Source: a virus
Direction: 5' to 3' (one strand)
Length of the DNA stretch: 64,000 bases
Virus record (IMG/VR): IMGVR_UViG_3300032086_003797
Location: 1-64,000 of that record
Shown here: positions 42,370-49,658 of the stretch, piece by piece
How positions within the stretch are numbered: the first letter of the stretch is position 1
Layout: the number at the start of each line of letters is the position of its first letter
Notes under the pieces: generated by a model
Database searches by the model: none
What the model saw: the letters and a program-made list of their open reading frames with translations, nothing else
Told to the model about the DNA's origin: nothing
Made by a program: the position numbers and the translations under genes

Positions 42370-44233
42370 GCCAGAACTATCAAACAAGATCCTATCTGAT
42401 ATAACAGTTTATATGAAATATGCCAGGTTTTTACCTGAAGAGCAGCGCAGGGAAACGTGGTCAGAATTAGTAACTCGTAATATGAACATGCACATCAAAA
42501 AATACCCCAAGCTGGAAACGGAAATCCGTGAGAAATATCAGCTTGTTTATGATAAGAAGGTACTCCCTTCGATGCGCTCCATGCAGTTCGGCGGAAGACC
42601 GATTGAAATCGCCCCCAATAGAATTTTTAATTGCGCCTATCAACCTATCAACGATTGGCGTGCATTTGGTGAAACCATGTTTCTTCTTTTGGGCGGAACT
42701 GGCGTCGGCTTCTCCGTCCAGAATCATCACATCGAAGAACTACCAGAAATTCGTAAACCTAATCAGAAAAGAACTCGGAGGTACTTAATCAATGATAGTA
42801 TTGAAGGATGGGCTGATGCCGTTAAATATCTTATGCGTAGCTACTTCTATGGCGGCTCGAAGCTACGATTTGATTTTAGTGATATTCGCCCTAAAGGTGC
42901 TCGCCTTGTAACCTCTGGTGGCAAAGCCCCAGGACCTCAGCCCTTGCGTGAGTGCCTGGTGAAGATCGAGGGCTTACTAAGCGAAAAAAGCGATGGTGAC
43001 AAGCTAAGCTCAATTGAGGTGCATGATATTATTTGCCATGTGGCTGATGCTGTCTTGGCTGGCGGCATCCGAAGAGCCGCTTTGATTTCCCTGTTTTCAG
43101 CCGACGATGATGAAATGATTGCAGCCAAGTCGGGCAACTGGTGGGAAACCAGCCCGCAGAGAGGCAGAGCAAACAACTCAGTCGTCTTGTTACGACACAA
43201 GGTTGATGAAGAGTATTTCATGAATCTTTGGGAGAGAATTAAGGCATCGGGAGCAGGCGAGCCAGGCTTTTATCTGTCGAATGATAAGGACTGGGGTACG
43301 AACCCATGCTGTGAAATTGCCCTTCGCCCACACCAATTCTGTAACCTGACTGAGGTCAATGCTAGCAACATTACTAGTCAAGAGGATTTGAATGAAAGAG
43401 TTGAAGCGGCTTCCTTCATCGGTACCCTACAAGCGGGCTACACAGACTTCCATTATCTGCGCCCAGTTTGGCAGCGAACAACTGAAAGAGACGCACTTGT
43501 TGGAGTTTCTCTAACTGGTATCGCATCTGGTCGTGTGCTGGCAGATGGAATTTCCTTGAAAGAAGCATCCCAGAACGTAAAGAAGGAAAATGTTAGAGTG
43601 TCTGAGCTTATTGGGATTCGCCCAGCATCTCGGACTACCTGTGTTAAGCCAGCGGGCACAACGTCCCTTACCCTTGGGACGTCAAGCGGTATTCACGCCT
43701 GGCACAATGATTATTATATTCGACGTCTGCGTGTAGGTAAGAACGAGGCAATTTACACACACCTATCGATTCATCATCCCGAACTTGTAGAAGATGATTA
43801 CTTTAGACCTCATGATACAGCCGTGATCGGGATTCCCCAGAAAGCCCCTGACGGCTCGATCCTAAGAACAGAGTCGGCTTTAGACTTGCTGAAAAGGGTT
43901 AAGAAGGTCACGAAGGAGTGGATTCGCCCAGGTCATCGAACGGGGCAAAACACCCACAACGTCTCAGCCACTATCTCGATCAAGGATGATGAGTGGGAAG
44001 AGGTTGGAAAGTGGATGTGGAAGAACAATGTTAGCTACAATGGACTTAGCGTGCTTCCTGACGATGGTGGCACTTATGTTCAGGCACCGTTTGAGAATTG
44101 CACCAAGGAGCAATACGAAGAGATGGTCAAGTCCCTGTCCTCTTTGGATCTTAGCACCATTGTGGAATTTGATGATAACACTGACCTCAAGGGTGAAGCT
44201 GCTTGTGCTGGCGGAGCTTGTGAAATAACTTAA
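42362..44233 (+). CDS. adenosylcobalamin-dependent (class II) ribonucleotide reductase
   Basis: 623 residues, single-subunit B12-dependent reductase making deoxynucleotides. MRSMQFGGRPIE, NCAYQPINDW, FLLLGGTGVGFSVQ, NPCCEIALRPHQFCNLTEVN (active-site Cys region) and KPAGTTSLTLGTSSGIH are typical of ribonucleoside triphosphate reductases. The C-terminal CAGGACEI carries the redox cysteine pair. Similar enzymes occur in cyanophages. It depends on host or environmental cobalamin. It follows the helicase and precedes a small zinc protein. Confidence 0.93.
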   Translation: MSEPELSNKILSDITVYMKYARFLPEEQRRETWSELVTRNMNMHIKKYPKLETEIREKYQLVYDKKVLPSMRSMQFGGRPIEIAPNRIFNCAYQPINDWRAFGETMFLLLGGTGVGFSVQNHHIEELPEIRKPNQKRTRRYLINDSIEGWADAVKYLMRSYFYGGSKLRFDFSDIRPKGARLVTSGGKAPGPQPLRECLVKIEGLLSEKSDGDKLSSIEVHDIICHVADAVLAGGIRRAALISLFSADDDEMIAAKSGNWWETSPQRGRANNSVVLLRHKVDEEYFMNLWERIKASGAGEPGFYLSNDKDWGTNPCCEIALRPHQFCNLTEVNASNITSQEDLNERVEAASFIGTLQAGYTDFHYLRPVWQRTTERDALVGVSLTGIASGRVLADGISLKEASQNVKKENVRVSELIGIRPASRTTCVKPAGTTSLTLGTSSGIHAWHNDYYIRRLRVGKNEAIYTHLSIHHPELVEDDYFRPHDTAVIGIPQKAPDGSILRTESALDLLKRVKKVTKEWIRPGHRTGQNTHNVSATISIKDDEWEEVGKWMWKNNVSYNGLSVLPDDGGTYVQAPFENCTKEQYEEMVKSLSSLDLSTIVEFDDNTDLKGEAACAGGACEIT

Positions 44234-44282
44234 CGATCTAATCAGAGTAAAGTAATATATAAAATATAGAAAGGAGCCCATC

Positions 44283-44513
44283 ATGGCTACCCTAAATTTT
44301 ATTATGCCTAAAAGCCTGAAAGACGGCTTTTGCGCACGTCAACCTAAACAGAATAAGGTCAAGCATAGCTGGTTACCCTCAGGACAGACCCGTGCCCTCC
44401 CAGGAGGTAGTGTTGCCATAGAGTGCTACTGTAGGCATTGCAACGAGCGTGAGTGGAGCACAGTAACAAAAGTAGAGTTCGTAAAACTTACAAAACAATG
44501 GAGCGAGTTATAA
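44283..44513 (+). CDS. small possible zinc-binding protein
   Basis: 76 residues with a Cys near residue 17 and a CYCRHC motif near 49-54, suggesting a metal site (alternative: structural disulfide). The N-terminus is basic and polar (KDGFCARQPKQNKVKHSW), and it ends KLTKQWSEL. No family recognised. AAGGAG precedes ATG 44283. The TAA shares one base with the GroES-like start. Confidence 0.6.
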   Translation: MATLNFIMPKSLKDGFCARQPKQNKVKHSWLPSGQTRALPGGSVAIECYCRHCNEREWSTVTKVEFVKLTKQWSEL

Positions 44514-44770
44514 TGAAGCCAGTAAACAGAAGACTAATGGTCGAGCCCTATGAAGAGGAGCAGGACAAAAGCTCTTTCATCATTCCAGAGGAGTACCAAG
44601 AAAAGTCACACATAGCTTATAAGATTACAGCCACTTCTAATGATTGCAGCTTGGGTTTAGACGTAGGCGATATAGTGGTTGCACACAGCACAGACCCAGA
44701 GATTATCCACTATGAGGGTAGGCAGTATCATCTGTTGTTAGAAAATCGTGTGGTTTGTGTGGCTAGCTAG
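44513..44770 (+). CDS. GroES-like co-chaperonin
   Basis: 85 residues from ATG 44513, which overlaps the previous stop (TAATG). MKPVNRRLMVEPYEEE, SFIIPEEYQEKSHIAYKI, GDIVVAHSTDPEIIHYEG and YHLLLENRVVCV follow the GroES beta-barrel, including the FIIPE mobile-loop region. Compared with GroES the roof loop is short. Because the phage also encodes GroEL (63477), it may form a full chaperonin with it, or work with host GroEL as T4 gp31 does. Its stop is shared head-on with the minus-strand gene at 44767. Confidence 0.75.
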   Translation: MKPVNRRLMVEPYEEEQDKSSFIIPEEYQEKSHIAYKITATSNDCSLGLDVGDIVVAHSTDPEIIHYEGRQYHLLLENRVVCVAS

Positions 44771-46020
44771 CCGCCTATACACAGGTCCTCAAATATTTGC
44801 CTGATTTGCAAAAACACTGTTTCTGAATTGGCGGTTGGGGTGAATAGCCTTCTTTGTTCTGCATGTACGCACATGAGGAATGTATTGTGGTGTTCTTGAA
44901 GGGCGAAGACAAAAAGTTCATATCCTCCTGTGATAGCAAAGTTGCTTAACTCATTGCAGGACATCCCGATTTCTGTCTGAGCTTGTTCGTCGGTCATGGT
45001 AATGATAACCTTTTGTGCTCCTGACCTCCAAGAGAAAGGGTACTGATTCATGGTCCAATACATAGCATCTATCGTAGGCTCAAGCCCTGCGCTGGGGGCG
45101 TGCCGAGCATCCTCTAGAATTTGTAAAAACTCATCAGCCCCTACAAAGTTGCTAATAAATTGAGCGTGTCTATGGTGAACTACAATATCCTCATCTCCAC
45201 GGGTGCCCACGATAACTAGTCCAAATCGGAATGTACTAGTGATGGGATCACTCAGCAGTGGCTCAATGCCTCTTATCATTGACTCTATTTCATCATCAAA
45301 CGAACCAGAAATATCGAGAACAAAAACTAAATCTACACCCCGAGAATCAAAACCCTCATCAACTTCCCCATCACAATCATTGTCTAGATTATCGCACACT
45401 TCTTCTTGGGGGATAATTTGCCTATCACAGGGTCCATCAAAGCCACCGTTAGTGCAGTATCGGACACCAGCACGACACTCCCCAACACCCATTGTTCCAG
45501 CGGGTCCTTCATAGCAAACGATAGCAGTAGAATTTGCTATTCCCTCATCTATTGACCCATCGCAGTTGTTGTCTAGTCCATCGCATATCTCATCAGACGG
45601 ACCAATGTGTCCGCTACAGTACACAGCGCCGTTATCGCAGGTCATAACTCCTGGGGTGCAGACCCCAACCCCATAAGAAGTACCCTCTACAAATCCACAC
45701 AACTGATGCTTTTCTGGGTATGATTCGTCTATCTCGCCATCGCAGTCATTATCAATTCCATCGCATATTTCTTCGGAGGGACCTTTGGCACCCGTACACT
45801 CTGACCAGCCTTGAAAGTCGCAGGTTCTTAGTCCATAAGAGCACTGCCCTGGTCTTGCGGGTGGTGGATCTGTGACACCGTTAGGAAAATCTAATCCCTC
45901 GTGGTTGCACAATATTTGCTCACCTGGACGGCACTCAAGCGGCACAAGCTCCTCATCATCAGTACACGACTGACAAAAGACTAGTAAAACAATTATTAAT
46001 AGCTTGGTTATCTTGTCCAT
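44767..46020 (-). CDS. MopE/vWA-domain lipoprotein
   Basis: 417 residues from ATG 46020 on the minus strand (7 codons after a longer open start), giving a clean lipoprotein signal (lipobox around FCQSC, Cys19). Three MopE-type motifs follow, CDGIDNDCDGEIDES, CDGLDNNCDGSIDEG and CDNLDNDCDGEVDEG, each in a Cys-rich repeat. Then a von Willebrand A domain begins DLVFVLDISGSFDDE with the DxSxS MIDAS metal site. Such proteins are surface adhesins or metal-binding proteins in deltaproteobacteria. In a phage it may modify the host surface, block superinfection or bind cells. It meets GroES-like gene tail to tail. Confidence 0.85.
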   Translation of the reverse strand: MDKITKLLIIVLLVFCQSCTDDEELVPLECRPGEQILCNHEGLDFPNGVTDPPPARPGQCSYGLRTCDFQGWSECTGAKGPSEEICDGIDNDCDGEIDESYPEKHQLCGFVEGTSYGVGVCTPGVMTCDNGAVYCSGHIGPSDEICDGLDNNCDGSIDEGIANSTAIVCYEGPAGTMGVGECRAGVRYCTNGGFDGPCDRQIIPQEEVCDNLDNDCDGEVDEGFDSRGVDLVFVLDISGSFDDEIESMIRGIEPLLSDPITSTFRFGLVIVGTRGDEDIVVHHRHAQFISNFVGADEFLQILEDARHAPSAGLEPTIDAMYWTMNQYPFSWRSGAQKVIITMTDEQAQTEIGMSCNELSNFAITGGYELFVFALQEHHNTFLMCVHAEQRRLFTPTANSETVFLQIRQIFEDLCIGG

Positions 46021-46475
46021 TCGGCTACGCTCTCTAAGCAAGCCTTCTGATCATGAAAAAGTTTCATCTTAAACATCTCGCTACCAAGCCAGCTAAAAGA
46101 TAATTGTTTTGCTGGTAGGTCATCGGGAATGTCTGCACTTAATATAATGGGAGGGTTCGCCTCCCTGCCTGGCATTGCGAATGCTAAAAGTAATTGATTT
46201 CCTTTTGAGGTCTGAATCACGCCTCTGATCACGCCAACTCTATTAGCTGCGGGTATGCCTATGGCAATACGAGTCATAGAGTTAGGATTATTATCTAAGG
46301 TGTCTAACGTTTGGATAACCCACAAGCAATTACGTTTTTGACCTTGTAGGTAGTAGGTTGTTTGCTTGGGTATTATGATTTGCGGCGAAGGCTCGGCAAA
46401 AGCAAAAAAAGATATTATAGCAACAAGAGAGACTAATGAAAGTACAGAAGCTAAGACTATAGTTCTTTTGCGCAT
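46008..46475 (-). CDS. exported or membrane-anchored protein, unknown
   Basis: 155 residues. A basic N-terminus and one hydrophobic segment (about 6-27) suggest a signal anchor or signal peptide, followed by a mostly beta domain (YYLQGQKRNCLWVIQTL, ITVIRG-like strands and ending CLESVAEWTR). Two cysteines may pair outside the cytoplasm. It overlaps the vWA gene by 13 nt, so they are co-translated. No family recognised. Confidence 0.55.
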   Translation of the reverse strand: MRKRTIVLASVLSLVSLVAIISFFAFAEPSPQIIIPKQTTYYLQGQKRNCLWVIQTLDTLDNNPNSMTRIAIGIPAANRVGVIRGVIQTSKGNQLLLAFAMPGREANPPIILSADIPDDLPAKQLSFSWLGSEMFKMKLFHDQKACLESVAEWTR

Positions 46476-46484
46476 CCTTGCATA

Positions 46485-46781
46485 TTACTTTGCTTCCCCA
46501 GCATAGGTCACGAAAGGAAGCTTAGTTATCTCCTTGTATAGGGGCTTTTGAGTTTCCATGTCCATGAACTTTACGCCCTTTACAAGAGTAACTAGGACTT
46601 GCTTGGTAATATTTACGTCGTCTTTGGTATATTTCCATCGACCCTCAGTAGCTTCTTTCCAAGCCTGCTGTATAACAATTGAGGCTTGCTTCTGGCTCTC
46701 ATTATTGACCTCGCCCCCAAAAGAAGCTGAAGGAGATAGTAGTAAAAACGATATTGTTGCGATGATTGTTAGAATTTTCAT
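46485..46781 (-). CDS. small exported protein, unknown
   Basis: 98 residues with a signal peptide (MKILTIIATISFLLLSPSASFGG) and a likely cleavage after SFG or GG. The mature part has a helix (QKQASIVIQQAWKEATEGRW) and a beta segment. It is the first gene of the three-gene minus-strand exported operon. Function unknown; the operon context suggests envelope action. Confidence 0.55.
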   Translation of the reverse strand: MKILTIIATISFLLLSPSASFGGEVNNESQKQASIVIQQAWKEATEGRWKYTKDDVNITKQVLVTLVKGVKFMDMETQKPLYKEITKLPFVTYAGEAK

Positions 46782-46802
46782 AACTTATTAGAATCCCACC
46801 TT

Positions 46803-46818
46803 TGACAATGAAGTGTCA
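46803..46818. promoter_or_regulatory. small dyad between divergent envelope genes
   Basis: TGACA and TGTCA in inverted orientation separated by 6 nt, in the 70-nt divergent gap. It could be an operator or a TTGACA -35 box; I see no convincing -10 on either strand. Confidence 0.3.
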
Positions 46819-46851
46819 TAAACATTCGTAACTAGTCAACAAAACACCAAA

Positions 46852-47748
46852 ATGCCTCATATTTACTACATGAGAGTAAAATTACCGATCCTAAGATTAG
46901 CCACTCTGCTGGTGTTATTACAAATGGGCTGCATGGGTGGATGTTATTCCACCAAGCAAGTGGTCAAGAAAGATGACAAGCCACACGAAAGGATGCCCTT
47001 CGCATCTTTTGTACGAATTGAGGCAACTCATGCTATCCAGGCATGTCAAACTATAACTGACAAAGATGGCAAAGAGGGCGAGCGATGCACAGTAGGTGCC
47101 GTTAGGTATACTTCGTCAGGAGCCATCATCGGTCATAGCGAAGTAGACCCTACAATCGCATACGCTTTGACTGCGGGACATTCTTGCCAAAAGAAGATAA
47201 AGAATAAGAAAATGGCAGGGTTCTCCTTGAACACGGTGGCTAGCACTTATGTCACTTTGTCCTATCGAGGCGTGTTGAAGGCAGCAGAGATAGTTGCATA
47301 TGAGATGACTTCGGATGTGTGCATACTCAGAGTGACTGGCTACAAGGCTAAGAAGCGCCCCAAAGTAATTCCAATTTCTAAAAAGATGCCAAAGATGGGC
47401 GAGAAGGTATACAACCCCGCCGCACCCAGAGGTATTTTTGGTCCAGGGATGTTGCTTATGTTTGACGGTTATTATGCAGGTGTTGGATATAAAAACTATA
47501 TGTTCTTCACGTTACCAACAAAGCCAGGCTCAAGCGGCTCGCCTATTTTGAATGAGAAGGGAGAGCTAGTATCGATGATATTTGCAGGATTCCCAGCCAT
47601 GGAAAACATCGGGCTAGGCTCAAATCTAAACGCAGTTCGTACATTTGTAGCCGAGACAATTGTGATATCAGAGATGGACCTGTGGGCGAAAAAGAATATG
47701 AACTTAGATTCTACTGAATCGAATACCATAGAGCCACCGAAACCGTGA
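46852..47748 (+). CDS. trypsin-like serine protease lipoprotein
   Basis: 298 residues from ATG 46852, or 292 from ATG 46870 (MRVKLPIL), which gives a better signal peptide. The lipobox is LQMGC. Catalytic residues are His110 in ALTAGHSC, Asp155 in TSDVCILRV and Ser228 in KPGSSGSP, the S1/HtrA-type triad. No PDZ domain follows. It would act at the periplasmic face of an envelope membrane. Next to the site-2 protease (48206), it resembles the DegS/RseP pairing of sigma-E signalling, although DegS is membrane-anchored and has a PDZ domain. Confidence 0.85.
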   Translation: MPHIYYMRVKLPILRLATLLVLLQMGCMGGCYSTKQVVKKDDKPHERMPFASFVRIEATHAIQACQTITDKDGKEGERCTVGAVRYTSSGAIIGHSEVDPTIAYALTAGHSCQKKIKNKKMAGFSLNTVASTYVTLSYRGVLKAAEIVAYEMTSDVCILRVTGYKAKKRPKVIPISKKMPKMGEKVYNPAAPRGIFGPGMLLMFDGYYAGVGYKNYMFFTLPTKPGSSGSPILNEKGELVSMIFAGFPAMENIGLGSNLNAVRTFVAETIVISEMDLWAKKNMNLDSTESNTIEPPKP

Positions 47749-48221
47749 TGCCTCCAGCAAATCAGCGGGAGCGTGAAGCATATCAGAGAATTAAAGAGAA
47801 CGCATATAACGCCATGCACGAGCCGCAGGTCTACGACGTAACACCAGAGGCTATGCCTAAGACGAATTATCTGTCTGGCTTGGTGTGGACTTCTATGGTG
47901 GCAACATTAGTTTGTGCTATTTTCATGGGCTTTTTATTATATCTTTATAATCAGATAGATTTAGAGGGAAGCCTACAGAAAGCTACCAATCATGCAGTGG
48001 TCAACCTTGAGCGGGTTATCTCTAAGCAGAGCGAAGAAATAAACAATCTAAAAGAAGAAAACAAAAAGATTCATAATCATATAAAGTTTTGGACGCCCAT
48101 AGATTGCAAGCCTAAAGAAAAATGGGTGATACCAGGCATCGGCTTGCCAGAGATACCAATCCAGCGCCAAAGCAGAAATAAAATACAAAGGTATGGTGAC
48201 TTCCAATGCTTCTCTTATTAG
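47748..48221 (+). CDS. membrane protein with coiled coil
   Basis: 157 residues from ATG 47748 (GTG 47745 possible). A cytoplasmic leader of about 40 residues precedes one transmembrane segment (LVWTSMVATLVCAIFMGFLL, about 46-66), then a likely coiled coil (about 70-110) and a Pro-rich tail ending QCFSY. The anti-sigma-like topology is suggestive but no domain is recognised. It overlaps the protease downstream by 16 nt and lies between two proteases, so it may be their substrate or partner. Confidence 0.55.
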   Translation: MPPANQREREAYQRIKENAYNAMHEPQVYDVTPEAMPKTNYLSGLVWTSMVATLVCAIFMGFLLYLYNQIDLEGSLQKATNHAVVNLERVISKQSEEINNLKEENKKIHNHIKFWTPIDCKPKEKWVIPGIGLPEIPIQRQSRNKIQRYGDFQCFSY

Positions 48222-49006
48222 TAATAATATTATCATTAGTTTTTATTCATGAGCTTGGGCATTATGTCGTCGGTCGTTTGTGCGGCGTCGGCATCCAAGA
48301 ATTCTCAGTGGGCTTTGGACCGAAAATTTTTTCATTCAACGCATTTGGCAACAAGTGGTCTCTCGGTCTACTGCCTCTCGGCGGCTATGTAAAGTTCGAG
48401 GGTGAAGAAGATTATAATAATACAACACGAAATCCTAAGTCTTTTTGGGCAGCACATCCACTAAGGAGAATGATAATAGCCCTAGCAGGACCAGCTACAA
48501 ACCTAGCTCTACCTTATGCTATATTTTTCTTTTACTTGTGGGGTATGCCTTGGTCAGATGTTAAAGCACCCGATGGTTCAAATGTTGGCACGGTTAGTGC
48601 CCCATGGGCTTGGAAGGGAAGTGTTGACACAACACATAAAATGTATTATAATATATACAAATCAATAGACATCATAAAAGACAGGGGAGTATCAGTAAAG
48701 GACGTCGGCGGACCCGTAGCTATCTACGAGATCACAGAACAGGCACAGGCAAGATCAACCCAAACTAAAGACAACGGCTTTATTTATCAGTGGATAGCTT
48801 TCTTGAGTATCAACTTGGGAATAATTAATTTACTACCAATCCCTTTACTAGATGGCGGACATGTGGTATTCTCTATAGCAGAGACAATAATGGGACGTAA
48901 AGTTAAGTACAGGACTCGTGCTTGGCTATCCTATGTTGGTTTGGCATTTGTGGTAGGAATAATGGCGTTAGCAATCACTTCAGATATAGGAAGGTTGATA
49001 GGATAA
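48206..49006 (+). CDS. site-2 protease, RseP-like, without PDZ domain
   Basis: 266 residues. HELGH at 15-19 supplies the zinc His pair and catalytic Glu. LPLGGYVKFEGE (about 55-67) follows, then GPATNLALPYAIFFFYLW and a C-terminal IPLLDGGH (Asp216) corresponding to the NPDG-type motif. Four hydrophobic segments are visible. Bacterial RseP has two PDZ domains and about 450 residues; here they are missing, leaving the catalytic core. It would cleave membrane proteins within the bilayer. RseP activates envelope stress response, and phage control of it would be unusual. Confidence 0.9.
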   Translation: MLLLLVIILSLVFIHELGHYVVGRLCGVGIQEFSVGFGPKIFSFNAFGNKWSLGLLPLGGYVKFEGEEDYNNTTRNPKSFWAAHPLRRMIIALAGPATNLALPYAIFFFYLWGMPWSDVKAPDGSNVGTVSAPWAWKGSVDTTHKMYYNIYKSIDIIKDRGVSVKDVGGPVAIYEITEQAQARSTQTKDNGFIYQWIAFLSINLGIINLLPIPLLDGGHVVFSIAETIMGRKVKYRTRAWLSYVGLAFVVGIMALAITSDIGRLIG

Positions 49007-49007
49007 C

Positions 49008-49244
49008 ATGGACATCGGAGATGTTGTTTGGCAGGACCATAACGGTTTATTGAGACTCGGCATAATTAAAAGTATTGCAGAGGGCGATGACTCATGGTCT
49101 AGCCTTAGGATAGATTGGGTGGAAGACGATATGTATGAGTATTGGAATCAGCCCGAACACAGGAAAGAAATTTACCGAGGAGATGAGGTCAGAACAGTTT
49201 GCAAGAACAGATTAAACAAAATCGTTACCGCTGCTTTGATCTAG
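49008..49244 (+). CDS. dispersed PGDLV-like small protein
   Basis: 78 residues. MDIGDVVWQDHNGLLRLGII then SLRIDWVEDD keep the family layout (GD-V-V, LGII, L.IDW) though the KP is lost. It is about 43 kb from the main array and is followed by a different small gene. It is likely a distant paralogue, weaker than array members. Its ATG overlaps the protease region by no bases (1-nt gap). Confidence 0.6.
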   Translation: MDIGDVVWQDHNGLLRLGIIKSIAEGDDSWSSLRIDWVEDDMYEYWNQPEHRKEIYRGDEVRTVCKNRLNKIVTAALI

Positions 49245-49263
49245 ACCCATGGAGGAAATAAAA

Positions 49264-49626
49264 ATGTCAGATGAAGAAAATAAAGTATCAGACGAAGAAT
49301 TGCCAGATGACTTAATTCCTAAGCCACCTTCAAAATTGGCACCTAGAGGGATTACTAGTTTCACGGTATATCGCCAGGCAGATGAAACAGGAGTCTCAGG
49401 CGAAGGCGTTGTGATCGAAGGTGTGAAGATGGCAACGGGTCAGTGTGTGGTGCATTGGCTCTACCCACCACCTCGTGGTGGTATCGCTATCTTTGATAGT
49501 ATGAGTGACTTTGTAAAGGTACACATCGAGCCACACCCAGCCAATCAGACGATCATCACATATCAGGATGGCACCAAAGAAGTCTTCGGTAAAAAAGAAG
49601 AGCTTGACAAATCCGAAGAAGAATAG
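49264..49626 (+). CDS. conserved small phage protein
   Basis: 120 residues from ATG 49264, with GGAGG 8 nt upstream; an ATG at 49249 is possible. After an acidic leader, FTVYRQADETGVSGEGVVIE, VHWLYPPPRGGIAIFD and FVKVHIEPHPANQT follow a pattern I know from uncharacterised cyanophage and T4-like phage proteins. No function known. The -35 box of the PolIII promoter overlaps its last codons. Confidence 0.65.
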   Translation: MSDEENKVSDEELPDDLIPKPPSKLAPRGITSFTVYRQADETGVSGEGVVIEGVKMATGQCVVHWLYPPPRGGIAIFDSMSDFVKVHIEPHPANQTIITYQDGTKEVFGKKEELDKSEEE

Positions 49627-49632
49627 TATAAT
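49604..49632 (+). promoter_or_regulatory. consensus sigma70 promoter for DNA polymerase III gene
   Basis: Perfect TTGACA at 49604-49609, exact 17-nt spacer, perfect TATAAT at 49627-49632. It is the best sigma70 match I found and lies 26 nt before ATG 49659. Confidence 0.85.
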
Positions 49633-49658
49633 ATAAAAAAGCAAAGTAAAGGTTGCAC

